A stretch of 64,000 nt of DNA from an uncultured Phocaeicola sp. (GTDB lineage Bacteria > Bacteroidota > Bacteroidia > Bacteroidales > Bacteroidaceae), in the NCBI GenBank assembly GCA_944320845.1, contig CALUJA010000018.1, positions 1 to 64,000 of the forward strand. The letters are read 5' to 3'. The notes under the pieces were generated by a model. That model had not been told where the DNA came from, searched no databases, and was given only the letters and a program-made list of their open reading frames with translations. The first letter of the stretch is position 1; each line of letters starts with the position of its first letter. This document shows positions 20,042-29,141 of this stretch, piece after piece. The translations under genes and the position numbers were made by a program.

Positions 20042-21298
20042 TTATTCTTCGAATTCGGCTTTCAGGATTCTCAACACATCATCCACTGTGTTTTCCTCCA
20101 AATCCGCTTTTTCCACCAGCATTTCTCGCGGAGCGTTCAATACACCTTTGGCTGTATCTATGCCGATGCTCTTTATGGCATTGATTACCCATTCGTCTAT
20201 TTCATCCTTGAACTCGTCCAGATAGATGTCTTCGTCTGTGGCTCCTTCGCCCAGTTCGCGGTATACATCAATTGTATATTCGGTGAGCATGCTTGCCAGC
20301 TTGATGTTCAGACCGCCTTTTCCGATGGCGAGCGACACTTCTTCCGGCTTGAGGTAGACTTCGGCCTTCTTGTCTTCCTCGTGCATTACGATGGAGGATA
20401 TCTTGGCCGGACTCAGCGCGCGCTGGATAAAGAGCTGTATGTTGGAGGTATAGTTGATAACATCGATGTTTTCGTTGCGCAGCTCACGCACGATGCCGTG
20501 GATACGTGAGCCCTTCATACCTACACATGCTCCTACGGGGTCAATGCGCTCGTCGTATGACTCGACGGCTATCTTGGCACGCTCGCCCGGGATGCGGGCA
20601 ATCTTGCGGATGGTGATGAGCCCGTCGTTTATTTCGGGTACCTCCTGTTCGAACAGGCGCTGAAGGAATACGGGCGAGGTGCGGCTCAGGATGATTTTCG
20701 GGTTGTTGTTCTTGTTTTCCACCCGTGCCACTACCGCGCGCACGGTTTCACCCTTACGGTAGAAGTCGCTTGGTATCTGCTCGGTCTTGGGAAGCAGCAG
20801 TTCGTTGCCTTCGTCATCGAGCAGCAGGATTTCCTTTTTCCATGTCTGGTATACCTCGGCGCTGATGATGGTTCCTACCTTGTCGATGTATTTGTTGTAG
20901 AGGCTGTCTTTCTCCAGTTCCAGAATCTTTGAAGCCAGTGTCTGGCGGAGGTTGAGGATGGCGCGGCGTCCGAACTTTTCGAAAATCACTTCGTCGGTCA
21001 CCTCTTCTCCCACTTCATACGAAGCGTCTATCTTGCGGGCTTCGGTCAGAGATATCTGCATGTTGGGGTTCGTCAGTTCGTCATCGGCCACTACTTCCCG
21101 GTTCCGCCATATCTCGAAGTCGCCTTTGTCGGGATTTACGATGACATCATAGTTCTCGTCCGTTCCGAACATTTTGGCAATCACGCTGCGGAAAGATTCT
21201 TCCAATACGCTCACCATGGTGGTGCGGTCTATATTCTTCAGTTCCTTGAATTCCGAAAATGTATCAACCAGGCTGATCGTTTCTTCTTTTTTCGCCAT
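20042..21298 (-). CDS. nusA: Transcription termination/antitermination factor NusA
   Basis: 418 residues. It binds RNA polymerase and nascent RNA to control pausing, termination and antitermination. The N-terminal RNAP-binding domain (about 1-130) is followed by an S1 domain, two KH domains (SRIHGIVRELR; IGKGGLNIKLA) and a short acidic tail. It lacks the long C-terminal acidic repeats of the E. coli protein, as expected for this phylum. Only three bases separate it from rimP. Confidence 0.97.
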   Translation of the reverse strand: MAKKEETISLVDTFSEFKELKNIDRTTMVSVLEESFRSVIAKMFGTDENYDVIVNPDKGDFEIWRNREVVADDELTNPNMQISLTEARKIDASYEVGEEVTDEVIFEKFGRRAILNLRQTLASKILELEKDSLYNKYIDKVGTIISAEVYQTWKKEILLLDDEGNELLLPKTEQIPSDFYRKGETVRAVVARVENKNNNPKIILSRTSPVFLQRLFEQEVPEINDGLITIRKIARIPGERAKIAVESYDERIDPVGACVGMKGSRIHGIVRELRNENIDVINYTSNIQLFIQRALSPAKISSIVMHEEDKKAEVYLKPEEVSLAIGKGGLNIKLASMLTEYTIDVYRELGEGATDEDIYLDEFKDEIDEWVINAIKSIGIDTAKGVLNAPREMLVEKADLEENTVDDVLRILKAEFEE

Positions 21299-21301
21299 AA
21301 T

Positions 21302-21769
21302 TTATTTAAAGCTAATTAAGTATTTGGTGTATTTTATCTCGTCATAGGTGAACGTGATGTTCTGTTCTACCAGCTTCGGGCGTTTGGCACCTTCAGGCTT
21401 GACTTTCACTTCGACGGTCAGTGTGAAGTTTTCTTCATTGGCATCGGCCAATACTCCCGTCCACTTTTTCCCGTCTTTGGTCATGACCTCCACATCTTTC
21501 CCGACATGAATCAGGTATTGCTTCAGCACCTTGAACGGCTGGCCGATTCCGGCCGAACCCACTTCCAGTTCATAATCTTCTTCTTCGCGGTTCAGTTTCG
21601 ATTCGATATAGCGGCTCAGCTCCACGCAGTCGTCAATCCACACGCCTTCGGCGTGGTCTATTTCAACTACAATCTTGTCATCCGGGCTGACCGTAATATC
21701 TACCAGAAAATAGTCCTTGTCTTCCAACCATTCTCCTACAATCCGGGTTACAATGTCTTTATCTATCAT
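21302..21769 (-). CDS. rimP: Ribosome maturation factor RimP
   Basis: 155 residues, family length. It is needed for 30S subunit assembly. The N-terminal alpha/beta domain contains the motif VDCVELSR-like stretch (DDCVELSRYIESKL) and the family signature YELEVGSAGIGQPF, here SAGI in place of the commoner SPGL. First gene of the operon, 65 bases after a strong promoter. Confidence 0.95.
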   Translation of the reverse strand: MIDKDIVTRIVGEWLEDKDYFLVDITVSPDDKIVVEIDHAEGVWIDDCVELSRYIESKLNREEEDYELEVGSAGIGQPFKVLKQYLIHVGKDVEVMTKDGKKWTGVLADANEENFTLTVEVKVKPEGAKRPKLVEQNITFTYDEIKYTKYLISFK

Positions 21770-21833
21770 GTATTAACTGTTAAGAACAAAAAAAGGAGCT
21801 TGTTGCCCCTCCACCTTTCATCCATTTCGGACG

Positions 21834-21864
21834 CAAAGATATAAATAATATAATGTATAGCAAA
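21834..21864 (-). promoter_or_regulatory. Promoter of the rimP-nusA-infB-cvpA-suf operon
   Basis: On the minus strand TTTG (21861-21864) and TATCTTTG (21834-21841) are 19 bases apart, matching both Bacteroides boxes. I see no other consensus promoter before sufB, so the suf genes may depend on this one. Confidence 0.75.
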
Positions 21865-21994
21865 ATAATGGGATAAATATTTTTTTCACGTTCCCGGCTG
21901 CCGTTAGCCTTGGATGCGGCCTGCCGGTGTGCGGGCTTTCCTTTTGCAGGCGTTTGGCGCGGATTCGTTTTCTGCCGTCGGGTGTCGGGCCTGA

Positions 21995-22041
21995 CGCCGC
22001 CGGAAAAAGTTTTTCCCGGTCGGGAATTTTCTTTGGCGGTG
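21995..22041 (-). terminator. Possible nadK terminator
   Basis: An outer 7-bp stem (21995-22001 with 22035-22041, one G-U) encloses an inner A/T-rich inverted repeat CCGGAAAAA/TTTTTCCCGG. No T run follows on the minus strand, so the call is weak. Confidence 0.3.
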
Positions 22042-22061
22042 TGAAAAAAGGGTGCGGAGCG

Positions 22062-22934
22062 TCAGTTGCGGTTGTCCATCCCCCACATCATCTTTTCGCG
22101 CAGCGTGTTGAAAAACGAATGCCTGCATCGCTTCACGATGTGCACATGGTAGTTTGCCCGCCGGATGGTAAGCTGAACTCCTTCGCGGCACGTTTCGCTC
22201 CGTCCGTCGATGGCAATCAGGAAGTTGTGGCTCCGGCTTTCTACATCGAGTGTGATTTCCCAGTCGTCGCGTATCACAATCGGGCGGACATTGAGGCTGT
22301 GCGGGGCTACGGCCGTGAGGCTGATTGTTCCGCTTTGGGGCACCAGAATGGGCCCGCCTACGCTGAGCGAATATCCGGTTGAGCCGGTAGGCGTGGATAT
22401 GACCAGTCCGTCTGCCTGGTATACGTTTAGCGACTCTCCGTTTATCGCGGCACGGATTGTTATCATTGAGGAACTGTCGCGCTTCAGGATGGCGATTTCG
22501 TTCAGGCCGTAGGGGTATCCCTTCAGCACATGTCCGCTGCATGTCAGTTTCAGCACGCGTCTGGGCTCGACCCGGTATTTCCCTTCATAGATTTCATCGA
22601 AGGTCTCTTCCATCTGGTCGGGCGATATGTCGGCCAGAAAGCCCAGCCTCCCTGTGTTGATGCCTAATATCGGGATTTCCTTTCTCCCCACCCGGCTGGC
22701 CGCCTTCAGGAAAGTTCCGTCTCCCCCCACGCTTAATGCCATGTCGGCCGTGAAGCTGTTTCCCTCGAAAAGGTCAAGGCCTTTCAGGTCAGCGTCCGTA
22801 TGGTGGCGCAGGAAGTCGTAAAATTCGCTGCTGATGCATATCTCGGCCCCTTTTCCCCGCAGTATGTCCAGCAGATGAGCCACGTGTGCCGACTTGTGCT
22901 CCTGATATGTGTTTCCGAAGAGGGCGAATCTCAT
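22062..22934 (-). CDS. nadK: NAD kinase
   Basis: 290 residues from [11 protein letters not shown]. It phosphorylates NAD to NADP. The catalytic GGDGT motif is present ([12 protein letters not shown] near residue 70) with [13 protein letters not shown] and the downstream [15 protein letters not shown] motif, so all signature blocks are intact. An upstream in-frame ATG at 22946 would add four residues; homologues normally start at the M-x-F-A-x-F-G-N sequence chosen here. It faces pdxJ, and the two promoters overlap. Confidence 0.96.
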   Translation of the reverse strand: MRFALFGNTYQEHKSAHVAHLLDILRGKGAEICISSEFYDFLRHHTDADLKGLDLFEGNSFTADMALSVGGDGTFLKAASRVGRKEIPILGINTGRLGFLADISPDQMEETFDEIYEGKYRVEPRRVLKLTCSGHVLKGYPYGLNEIAILKRDSSSMITIRAAINGESLNVYQADGLVISTPTGSTGYSLSVGGPILVPQSGTISLTAVAPHSLNVRPIVIRDDWEITLDVESRSHNFLIAIDGRSETCREGVQLTIRRANYHVHIVKRCRHSFFNTLREKMMWGMDNRN

Positions 22935-23003
22935 GTTTTTTTGCATAGGACTTTATTTTATCATCTTTTTAAAGATTTCGTAGCAAGTTTCTCTAAAATC
23001 TGA

Positions 23004-23011
23004 TAACTTTG
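23004..23011 (+). promoter_or_regulatory. -7 box of pdxJ-exbBD-tonB operon
   Basis: TAACTTTG matches TAnnTTTG, about 42 bases before the pdxJ start. The predicted start site, near 23017, lies between this box and the nadK box on the opposite strand. Confidence 0.6.
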
Positions 23012-23024
23012 CATTTTGTTGACG

Positions 23025-23032
23025 CAAAGATA
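23025..23032 (-). promoter_or_regulatory. -7 box of nadK
   Basis: The minus strand reads TATCTTTG. Its predicted start site near 23019 would send RNA leftwards across the pdxJ -7 box, so the two promoters point into each other. Confidence 0.6.
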
Positions 23033-23052
23033 ACAAAAACCTATAAATTAGT

Positions 23053-23766
23053 ATGACTAAATTAAGTGTTAATATAAATAAGGTCGCAACCTTGCGCAAT
23101 GCGCGGGGAGGAAATAATCCGGATGTGATAAAGGTGGCTATGGACTGCGAGGCTTTCGGTGCTGAGGGCATTACGGTTCATCCGCGTCCGGACGAGCGCC
23201 ATATCCGGTATGCCGATGTGTATGCCCTTCGTCCGTTGGTAAAGACTGAGTTCAATATCGAGGGATATCCTTCGAAGGAGTTCGTTGATTTGGTGTTGAG
23301 GGTGAAGCCCCATCAGGTGACGCTTGTTCCCGATGCGCCCGACCAGATTACTTCCAACGCCGGATGGGACACGAAAGCAAATTTCTCTTTCCTTACCGAG
23401 CTGATGGACACCTTTGATGAGGCGGGCATACGTACCTCTATCTTTATCGGAACGGATTTGGAGATGATAGAGTATGCGGCAAAGACCGGGGCCGACAGGG
23501 TGGAGCTTTATACCGAACCGTATGCGTCGCTTTATCCGAGCAGTCCGGAAATGGCTGTTAAACCGTTTGTCGAAGCGGCCAGAACGGTCCGCAATCTGGG
23601 CTTGGGGCTGAATGCCGGCCATGATTTGAGTCTTGTGAACTTGAAGTATTTCCACGAGAGCATTCCGTGGGTAGACGAAGTGTCTATCGGCCACGCCTTG
23701 ATTTGTGACGCGCTTTATTTGGGATTGAAGAAAACGATTGAAGAATATAAAAATTGCCTTCGTTAG
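23053..23766 (+). CDS. pdxJ: Pyridoxine 5'-phosphate synthase
   Basis: 237 residues, standard length. It condenses 1-deoxyxylulose 5-phosphate with 3-amino-2-oxopropyl phosphate to make pyridoxine 5'-phosphate in the DXP-dependent vitamin B6 pathway. The TIM-barrel motifs are clear: [17 protein letters not shown] at the N terminus, [25 protein letters not shown] and [11 protein letters not shown]. Its DXP substrate pathway also supplies Dxr and IspD, both encoded in this window. Three bases separate it from exbB. Confidence 0.97.
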   Translation: MTKLSVNINKVATLRNARGGNNPDVIKVAMDCEAFGAEGITVHPRPDERHIRYADVYALRPLVKTEFNIEGYPSKEFVDLVLRVKPHQVTLVPDAPDQITSNAGWDTKANFSFLTELMDTFDEAGIRTSIFIGTDLEMIEYAAKTGADRVELYTEPYASLYPSSPEMAVKPFVEAARTVRNLGLGLNAGHDLSLVNLKYFHESIPWVDEVSIGHALICDALYLGLKKTIEEYKNCLR

Positions 23767-23769
23767 AAT

Positions 23770-24486
23770 ATGGTAGCATTGAATTTACTGGCTGCGGCGC
23801 AGACTGTTGCCGAGACTGTGACCGGAGAGAATCCGGTGCTGACGCCGCTTGCTTCGGGAGAACCGCAGATGAATCTTTGGGATATGGCCTGCAAAGGTGG
23901 GTGGATAATGGTTGTATTGGCCGTCATGTCGGTTATCGCCTTTTATATCTTTTTCGAGCGTGCGGTGACCATACGGAAGGCGGCGAAGGAAGACCCGCTC
24001 TTTATGGAGCGCATCCGCGATTACATCAGGTCGGGTGAAATAAAGTCGGCCATCAATTACTGCCGCATGACGAATACGCCCTCTGCACACATGATTGAGA
24101 AAGGAATAACCCGTATGGGGCATCCTGTTGCCGATGTGCAGGCAGCCATTGAGAATACGGGAAACATTGAAGTGGCCAAGCTGGAAAACGGCTTGTCGAT
24201 TATGGCAACCATATCGAGCGGGGCGCCGATGCTGGGATTCCTCGGTACGGTGACCGGTATGGTCAAGGCTTTCTGGAATATGGCCAATGCAGGAAACAAC
24301 ATCGACATCACTTTGCTGTCGAGCGGCATCTATGAAGCGATGATTACCACGGTGGGCGGACTGGTGGTCGGCATAGCCACCATGTTTGCTTACAACCATC
24401 TGGTCTACCGGGTGGACAAGGTGGTAAACCAGATGGAGGCACGCACGCTTGCTTTTATGGATTTGCTGAACGAACCGGAGAAGTAG
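23770..24486 (+). CDS. exbB: MotA/TolQ/ExbB-family proton channel
   Basis: 238 residues with three membrane helices: one near residues 40-60 (GGWIMVVLAVMSVIAFYIFF), then after a large cytoplasmic loop two near 130-155 and 178-202. The conserved TolQ/ExbB core is visible (ISSGAPMLGFLGTVTGMVKAF; ALL-like SSGIYEAMITTVGGLVVGI). With ExbD it converts proton flow to work on TonB. The order ExbB-ExbD-TonB directly downstream confirms a TonB energising complex rather than a Tol system. Confidence 0.9.
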   Translation: MVALNLLAAAQTVAETVTGENPVLTPLASGEPQMNLWDMACKGGWIMVVLAVMSVIAFYIFFERAVTIRKAAKEDPLFMERIRDYIRSGEIKSAINYCRMTNTPSAHMIEKGITRMGHPVADVQAAIENTGNIEVAKLENGLSIMATISSGAPMLGFLGTVTGMVKAFWNMANAGNNIDITLLSSGIYEAMITTVGGLVVGIATMFAYNHLVYRVDKVVNQMEARTLAFMDLLNEPEK

Positions 24487-24487
24487 T

Positions 24488-24904
24488 ATGGCTTTAAAGA
24501 GAAGACAAAAAATATCGCCCTCCTTCAGCATGTCGTCGATGACCGACCTCATATTTCTTTTGCTGATATTCTTCATGATAACTTCGACGATGGTTTCGCC
24601 GAATGCCATCAAGGTCTTGCTTCCGCAGGGAGCCGAGCAGACATCGGCAAAGCCGATGGCGCGGATTATCATCGACAGGAACCTGAATTATTATGGGGCT
24701 TTCGGAAAAGAAGATGAAATGCCTCTGGCCATCGATGAAGTGGCGGCCTTCTTGCTGGAATGCGCGCAAAAGGAGCCGGAGATGTATGTGGCGCTTTATG
24801 CAGACGAGTCAATCCCTTATCGGGAGATAGTCCGCGTGCTGAACATTGCCAATGAAAATCATTTCAAGATGGTGCTTGCCACACGCAGACCGGACAAGAA
24901 TTGA
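24488..24904 (+). CDS. exbD: ExbD/TolR-family protein
   Basis: 138 residues. A short cytoplasmic N terminus (MALKRRQKISPSFSMSSMTD) leads into one membrane helix (about 21-42; LIFLLLIFFMIT) with the conserved Asp at its start (MTDLIF), the proton-coupling residue of the family, then a small periplasmic domain. It follows exbB by one base. It should form the ExbB-ExbD motor powering the many TonB receptors of this organism. Confidence 0.92.
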   Translation: MALKRRQKISPSFSMSSMTDLIFLLLIFFMITSTMVSPNAIKVLLPQGAEQTSAKPMARIIIDRNLNYYGAFGKEDEMPLAIDEVAAFLLECAQKEPEMYVALYADESIPYREIVRVLNIANENHFKMVLATRRPDKN

Positions 24905-24912
24905 GGTGAACT

Positions 24913-25710
24913 ATGAAGAAAAGTAAGGTAACAGGGATGATAGGAACGGCAGTGCTTCATGGACTGGCATTGCTGCTGCTCTTTTCGCTGACGCTCGTCA
25001 AGCCCGAGCCGCAAGAAGAGGGGGGAGTGCCTGTTATGCTTGGAGAAACGGCTTTGGCGGCAGGAAATGCTGATCCTTATGAACTGACGGAGGTGGATGT
25101 GATGCCGCAGCCGGAGCCGGAAATTCCTCAGCCGGAGGCGGAGGATGCTCTGATAACCCAGACGGATGAACCTTCTGTTCAGGTGAAGAGAGAAGAGCGG
25201 AAAAAGGATGAGCCGGAGGAGAAAAAGCCGGAGCAGCCCGCAGTGAAAGAGAAGACCGAAGCGGAAAAGCGGGAAGAGGCGGAACGCGCTGCGGCGCAGG
25301 CGGCCGCCAGCAAGATTGCCGGAGCTTTCGGGAAGGGTTCGCAGATGGGAAGCAAGGGAACGGCTGCAGCGGGCGCAGGAGTGCAGGGAAGTGCAGACGG
25401 TAACAGCGGTGCCGGGAAGACAAGCGGCATCGGAGGCTACGGCACTTTCGACCTGAACGGGCGTTCGTTGGGGAAAGGCGGTCTGCCGGTACCGGTATAC
25501 AATGTGCAGGATGAAGGACGCGTGGTGGTGACCATAGTGGTGAATCCGGCAGGACGGGTCATCGGCACCAGCATCAACAAGCGGACCAATACGGTAAATC
25601 CTGCCTTGCGGCGTGCGGCCGAGGAAGCGGCAAGAAAAGCCCGCTTCAACGCTGTCGACGGAGTGGACAACCAGAGCGGCACGATTACTTATTATTTTAA
25701 ATTGAAATAG
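24913..25710 (+). CDS. TonB-family energy transducer
   Basis: 265 residues. One N-terminal membrane helix (about 9-29), then a Pro/Glu/Lys-rich periplasm-spanning region (about 50-130), an Ala/Gly-rich segment and a C-terminal TonB-like domain (about 190-265; GRVVVTIVVNPAGRVIGTSI). Typical TonB C-terminal domains have this beta-alpha-beta layout; the motif YPxxA is absent, as in many Bacteroidetes versions. Position straight after exbBD supports its role in passing proton-motive energy to outer membrane receptors. Confidence 0.88.
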   Translation: MKKSKVTGMIGTAVLHGLALLLLFSLTLVKPEPQEEGGVPVMLGETALAAGNADPYELTEVDVMPQPEPEIPQPEAEDALITQTDEPSVQVKREERKKDEPEEKKPEQPAVKEKTEAEKREEAERAAAQAAASKIAGAFGKGSQMGSKGTAAAGAGVQGSADGNSGAGKTSGIGGYGTFDLNGRSLGKGGLPVPVYNVQDEGRVVVTIVVNPAGRVIGTSINKRTNTVNPALRRAAEEAARKARFNAVDGVDNQSGTITYYFKLK

Positions 25711-25754
25711 TATGAACCCGATGAAGCTTGTTCTTCATCTTAAACTTATGATAT

Positions 25755-26303
25755 ATGAAAACAATTTGCATCTTTTTAGCCGAAGGTTTTGAAGAAGTGG
25801 AAGCCCTGTTCCCGTTAGACATCATGCGTCGCGGTGGCTTGAATGTAAAGACTGTGTCTGTGACCGGAAAAAGTCTGGTTGCTGGTGCACATCAGGTTCC
25901 TGTTGCAGCCGACATGCTGTTTGAAGAGCTGAAAGAGGAAGATGTAGAGATGATAGTCTTGCCGGGCGGCCTTCCGGGAGCCACAAATCTGGATGCACAT
26001 GCTGGGCTTGACAAGCTAATCTGGAGTTTTGCCGAGGCCGGAAAACCGCTGGCAGCGATATGCGCCGCTCCGATGGTTTATGGAAAACGCGGTTTGCTGA
26101 AAGGCAAGAAGGCCACTTGCTACCCCGGTTTCGACACATATCTGGAGGGTGCCGAATATACGGGCAATATGGTAGAGATAGCCGATAACTTCATTCTGGG
26201 CAAAGGGCCGGGAGCAGCTTCGGCGTTCGGCTTCGCCATCCTTGAAAAGTTTGCGGGTGCAGAAAAGGCACAGGAGGTGAAAAGCGGAATGTTGATGGCT
26301 TGA
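25755..26303 (+). CDS. DJ-1/PfpI-family protein, YajL-like
   Basis: 182 residues, one DJ-1/PfpI domain. The catalytic Cys is Cys103 in AAICAAP, and the conserved Glu lies in LAEGFEEVE (13 or 14). Family members act in protein deglycation/glyoxalase-type chemistry or oxidative stress protection; the sequence cannot decide among them. Its stop overlaps the ispD start as ATGA, so translation is coupled, which places an apparent stress protein inside an isoprenoid/DNA repair operon. Confidence 0.85.
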   Translation: MKTICIFLAEGFEEVEALFPLDIMRRGGLNVKTVSVTGKSLVAGAHQVPVAADMLFEELKEEDVEMIVLPGGLPGATNLDAHAGLDKLIWSFAEAGKPLAAICAAPMVYGKRGLLKGKKATCYPGFDTYLEGAEYTGNMVEIADNFILGKGPGAASAFGFAILEKFAGAEKAQEVKSGMLMA

Positions 26304-26965
26304 TGAGAAAATATGCAATAATCGTGGCGGGCGGAAAAGGCTTGCGGATGGGAGGGGATATCCCTAAACAGTTCATTCCGGTAAAGGGAAAGCCGGTGCT
26401 GATGCGCACACTGGAAGCCTTTTATGCCTACGACGATTCCATAAGCCTGATATTGGTCTTGCCGGAAGCACAGCAGGAATACTGGAAGCGACTGTGCACG
26501 GATTACGGTTTCACATTGCCCCATCAGATTGCCACCGGCGGGGAAACCCGTTTTCATTCTGTGAAAAACGGATTGTCATTGGCAGGAAACGAAGGCTTGG
26601 TCGCCGTGCACGATGGAGTCCGTCCCTTTGTGTCGCAGGCGGTGATAGCTTCTTGCTTTGCGGCCGCTGCGGAAAAGGGTGCGGCCATTCCGGTGACAGA
26701 AGTGGTCGAAACGCTTCGCTGCCTGAAAGGAAACGGGGAGAGCGAGACGGTTGCCCGTGGCAGTTACAGGCTGGTGCAGACTCCTCAGGTCTTTTCCGCA
26801 TCCTTGCTGAAGCAAGCCTATGAGCAGGCCTATGTCCCGTCCTTTACAGACGATGCTTCGGTGGTGGAGGCATTCGGGCATCCTGTATGTCTGGTGGACG
26901 GCAACCGGGAGAATATCAAGCTTACCACCCCTTTCGACTTGAAAGTGGCCGAGATGCTGGCGTGA
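26300..26965 (+). CDS. ispD: 2-C-methyl-D-erythritol 4-phosphate cytidylyltransferase
   Basis: 221 residues. It makes CDP-methylerythritol from MEP and CTP in the non-mevalonate isoprenoid pathway. The nucleotidyltransferase motif [16 protein letters not shown] is at the N terminus (family consensus AGxGxRMG...PKQ), and HDGVRPFVS and [11 protein letters not shown] are further conserved blocks. Overlaps the preceding gene by four bases. dxr, the earlier pathway step, is at 42530. Confidence 0.96.
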   Translation: MMRKYAIIVAGGKGLRMGGDIPKQFIPVKGKPVLMRTLEAFYAYDDSISLILVLPEAQQEYWKRLCTDYGFTLPHQIATGGETRFHSVKNGLSLAGNEGLVAVHDGVRPFVSQAVIASCFAAAAEKGAAIPVTEVVETLRCLKGNGESETVARGSYRLVQTPQVFSASLLKQAYEQAYVPSFTDDASVVEAFGHPVCLVDGNRENIKLTTPFDLKVAEMLA

Positions 26966-26995
26966 TTTTCTGTTGTAATAATCGTTTTTGTTAAA

Positions 26996-29095
26996 GTGCC
27001 CGATTTGTCTACACGTGATATTAAGTTTCTGCAAGGCGTGGGGCCGCAGCGTGCCTCCATCTTGAACAAGGAATTGAATGTATATTCTTTGCACGACTTG
27101 CTGTATTATTTCCCTTATAAGTATGTAGACCGAAGCCGCTTGTATTATATCCATGAGATAGACGGAAATATGCCTTACATCCAGTTGCGCGGCAGGATAC
27201 TGACTTTTGAAGCCTTGGGAGAAGGAAGGCAGAGGCGGCTGGTCGCCCATTTTTCCGACGGCACGGGGGTGGTTGACCTGGTATGGTTTCAGGGATTGAA
27301 GTATGTCACGGGAAAATATAAGGCGGGTGAAGAGTATGTCGTATTCGGGAAGCCGACCGTTTTTAACGGACGCATCAACATTGCCCATCCCGACATCGAT
27401 TCGGCGGAAGAGCTGAAACTCTCTGCAATGGGGCTTCAGCCCTATTACAACACCACGGAGAAAATGAAGCGCGCCAACCTCAATTCGCATGCCCTTGAGC
27501 GGTTGATGAAGAATTTGTTTCATGCGCTTCAGCGGGAAGTGTTTGATGAAACCCTCAGTCCCACCCTGATAGAAACCTATCATCTTATGTCTCTGACCGA
27601 CGCTTTATATAACATTCACTTTCCTCAGACGCCGGAATTGCTCCGACGGGCTCAGTACCGCCTGAAGTTTGAGGAACTGCTCTATGTGCAGCTGAATATA
27701 TTGCGCTATGCCCGTGAACGCCGCAACAAGTTCCGCGGACTTGTATTTGACCGGGTGGGAGAGATATTCAACACCTTTTATGCCCGTAACCTTCCGTTTG
27801 AGTTGACAGGGGCGCAGAAGCGGGTCATCAAGGAGATGCGGCGCGATATGGGAAGCGGACGACAGATGAACCGCCTGCTGCAGGGGGATGTGGGCAGCGG
27901 AAAGACGCTCGTTGCCCTGATGACCATGCTGATAGCACTGGATAACGGCTACCAGACTTGCATGATGGCACCGACGGAAATCCTTGCCGCGCAGCATTTT
28001 GAAACGGTCAGGCGTTTCCTTGAAGGCATGGATGTGAGGGTGGAGCTGCTGACGGGAAATGTAAAGGGAAAGAAGCGGGAAGCCATTTTGCGCGGCCTGC
28101 TGACCGGAGATGTGCAGATACTGATTGGTACGCATGCTGTCATTGAAGATACGGTAAGTTTCTCTTCTCTCGGCTTGGTGGTAATCGACGAGCAGCACCG
28201 TTTCGGTGTGGCGCAGCGTGCCAAGCTCTGGGCGAAAAACACTTGTCCGCCGCATGTGCTGGTCATGACCGCCACGCCGATTCCCCGCACACTGGCCATG
28301 ACGCTTTACGGCGATTTGGATGTTTCGGTTATTGACGAGCTTCCTCCGGGGCGCAAGCCGGTGAAGACCATCCATCAGTTTGACAACCGCCGTCCCGTGC
28401 TGTATGGCTTTATCCGTCAGCAAATACAGGCAGGCAGGCAGGTATACATCGTTTATCCCTTGATAAAGGAGAGCGAAAAGATGGATATCAAGAATCTGGA
28501 AGAGGGGTATATGCATATAACCGAGGCTTTTCCGGAATATAAGGTGAGCAAGGTGCACGGACAGATGAAGCCTGCCGAGAAAGACGAGGAGATGCAGCGT
28601 TTTTTGAGGAATGAGACACAGATTATGGTGGCGACTACGGTGATAGAGGTGGGGGTGAATGTGCCCAATGCTTCGGTGATGGTTATCGAGAATGCCGAGC
28701 GCTTCGGACTTTCGCAGCTGCATCAGCTGCGCGGACGGGTGGGGCGCGGCGCTGACCAGTCGTACTGCATTCTGGTGACCGGCTACAAGCTGACGGAGGA
28801 AACGCGCAAACGCATTGAAATCATGGTGCAGACGAACGATGGATTTGAGATAGCCGAGGCAGACCTGAAACTGCGCGGTCCCGGTGACTTGGAAGGAACG
28901 CAGCAGAGCGGTGTGGCCTTTGACTTGAAGATTGCAGACATAGCCCGCGACGGGCAGCTCCTGCAGTTTGTGCGCGGTATAGCCGAGCGGCTGCTTGATG
29001 AAGACCCGGAAGGAGTCCGTCCGGAAAATGCGGTTGTCTGGCGGCAGCTGAAGGAATTGCGCCGTAAAAATGTCAATTGGGCGGTAATTTCTTGA
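26996..29095 (+). CDS. recG: ATP-dependent DNA helicase RecG
   Basis: 699 residues, family length. It remodels stalled forks and branched DNA. The N-terminal wedge (OB) domain is followed by superfamily 2 helicase motifs: GDVGSGKT (motif I), DEQHRFGV (motif II), MTATPIPRTLA (motif III) and HQLRGRVGRG (motif VI). The start is GTG at 26996, giving MPDLSTRDIKFLQGVGPQ, the usual RecG beginning; no ATG gives an intact N terminus. Confidence 0.97.
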   Translation: MPDLSTRDIKFLQGVGPQRASILNKELNVYSLHDLLYYFPYKYVDRSRLYYIHEIDGNMPYIQLRGRILTFEALGEGRQRRLVAHFSDGTGVVDLVWFQGLKYVTGKYKAGEEYVVFGKPTVFNGRINIAHPDIDSAEELKLSAMGLQPYYNTTEKMKRANLNSHALERLMKNLFHALQREVFDETLSPTLIETYHLMSLTDALYNIHFPQTPELLRRAQYRLKFEELLYVQLNILRYARERRNKFRGLVFDRVGEIFNTFYARNLPFELTGAQKRVIKEMRRDMGSGRQMNRLLQGDVGSGKTLVALMTMLIALDNGYQTCMMAPTEILAAQHFETVRRFLEGMDVRVELLTGNVKGKKREAILRGLLTGDVQILIGTHAVIEDTVSFSSLGLVVIDEQHRFGVAQRAKLWAKNTCPPHVLVMTATPIPRTLAMTLYGDLDVSVIDELPPGRKPVKTIHQFDNRRPVLYGFIRQQIQAGRQVYIVYPLIKESEKMDIKNLEEGYMHITEAFPEYKVSKVHGQMKPAEKDEEMQRFLRNETQIMVATTVIEVGVNVPNASVMVIENAERFGLSQLHQLRGRVGRGADQSYCILVTGYKLTEETRKRIEIMVQTNDGFEIAEADLKLRGPGDLEGTQQSGVAFDLKIADIARDGQLLQFVRGIAERLLDEDPEGVRPENAVVWRQLKELRRKNVNWAVIS

Positions 29096-29113
29096 GCTGC
29101 ATCCGGTTGTGAA

Positions 29114-29133
29114 GAGGCCGCCGCAGCGGTCTC
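29114..29133. terminator. Hairpin between recG and menA
   Basis: An 8-bp stem GAGGCCGC/GCGGTCTC with one G-U and loop CGCA, followed on the plus strand by a pyrimidine tract ending TTTTC. It separates convergent genes. Confidence 0.5.
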
Positions 29134-29141
29134 TCTCTTTT

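Noticed and set aside
24913-25430. Repetitive Glu/Pro/Lys/Ala region in the TonB gene as a possible repeat array
   Set aside because: It is ordinary low-complexity periplasm-spanning sequence of TonB proteins, with no exact repeat unit.
27605-28723. 372-codon and neighbouring 335-codon minus-strand frames opposite recG/ispD
   Set aside because: Antisense to genes with complete motif sets; composition not protein-like.
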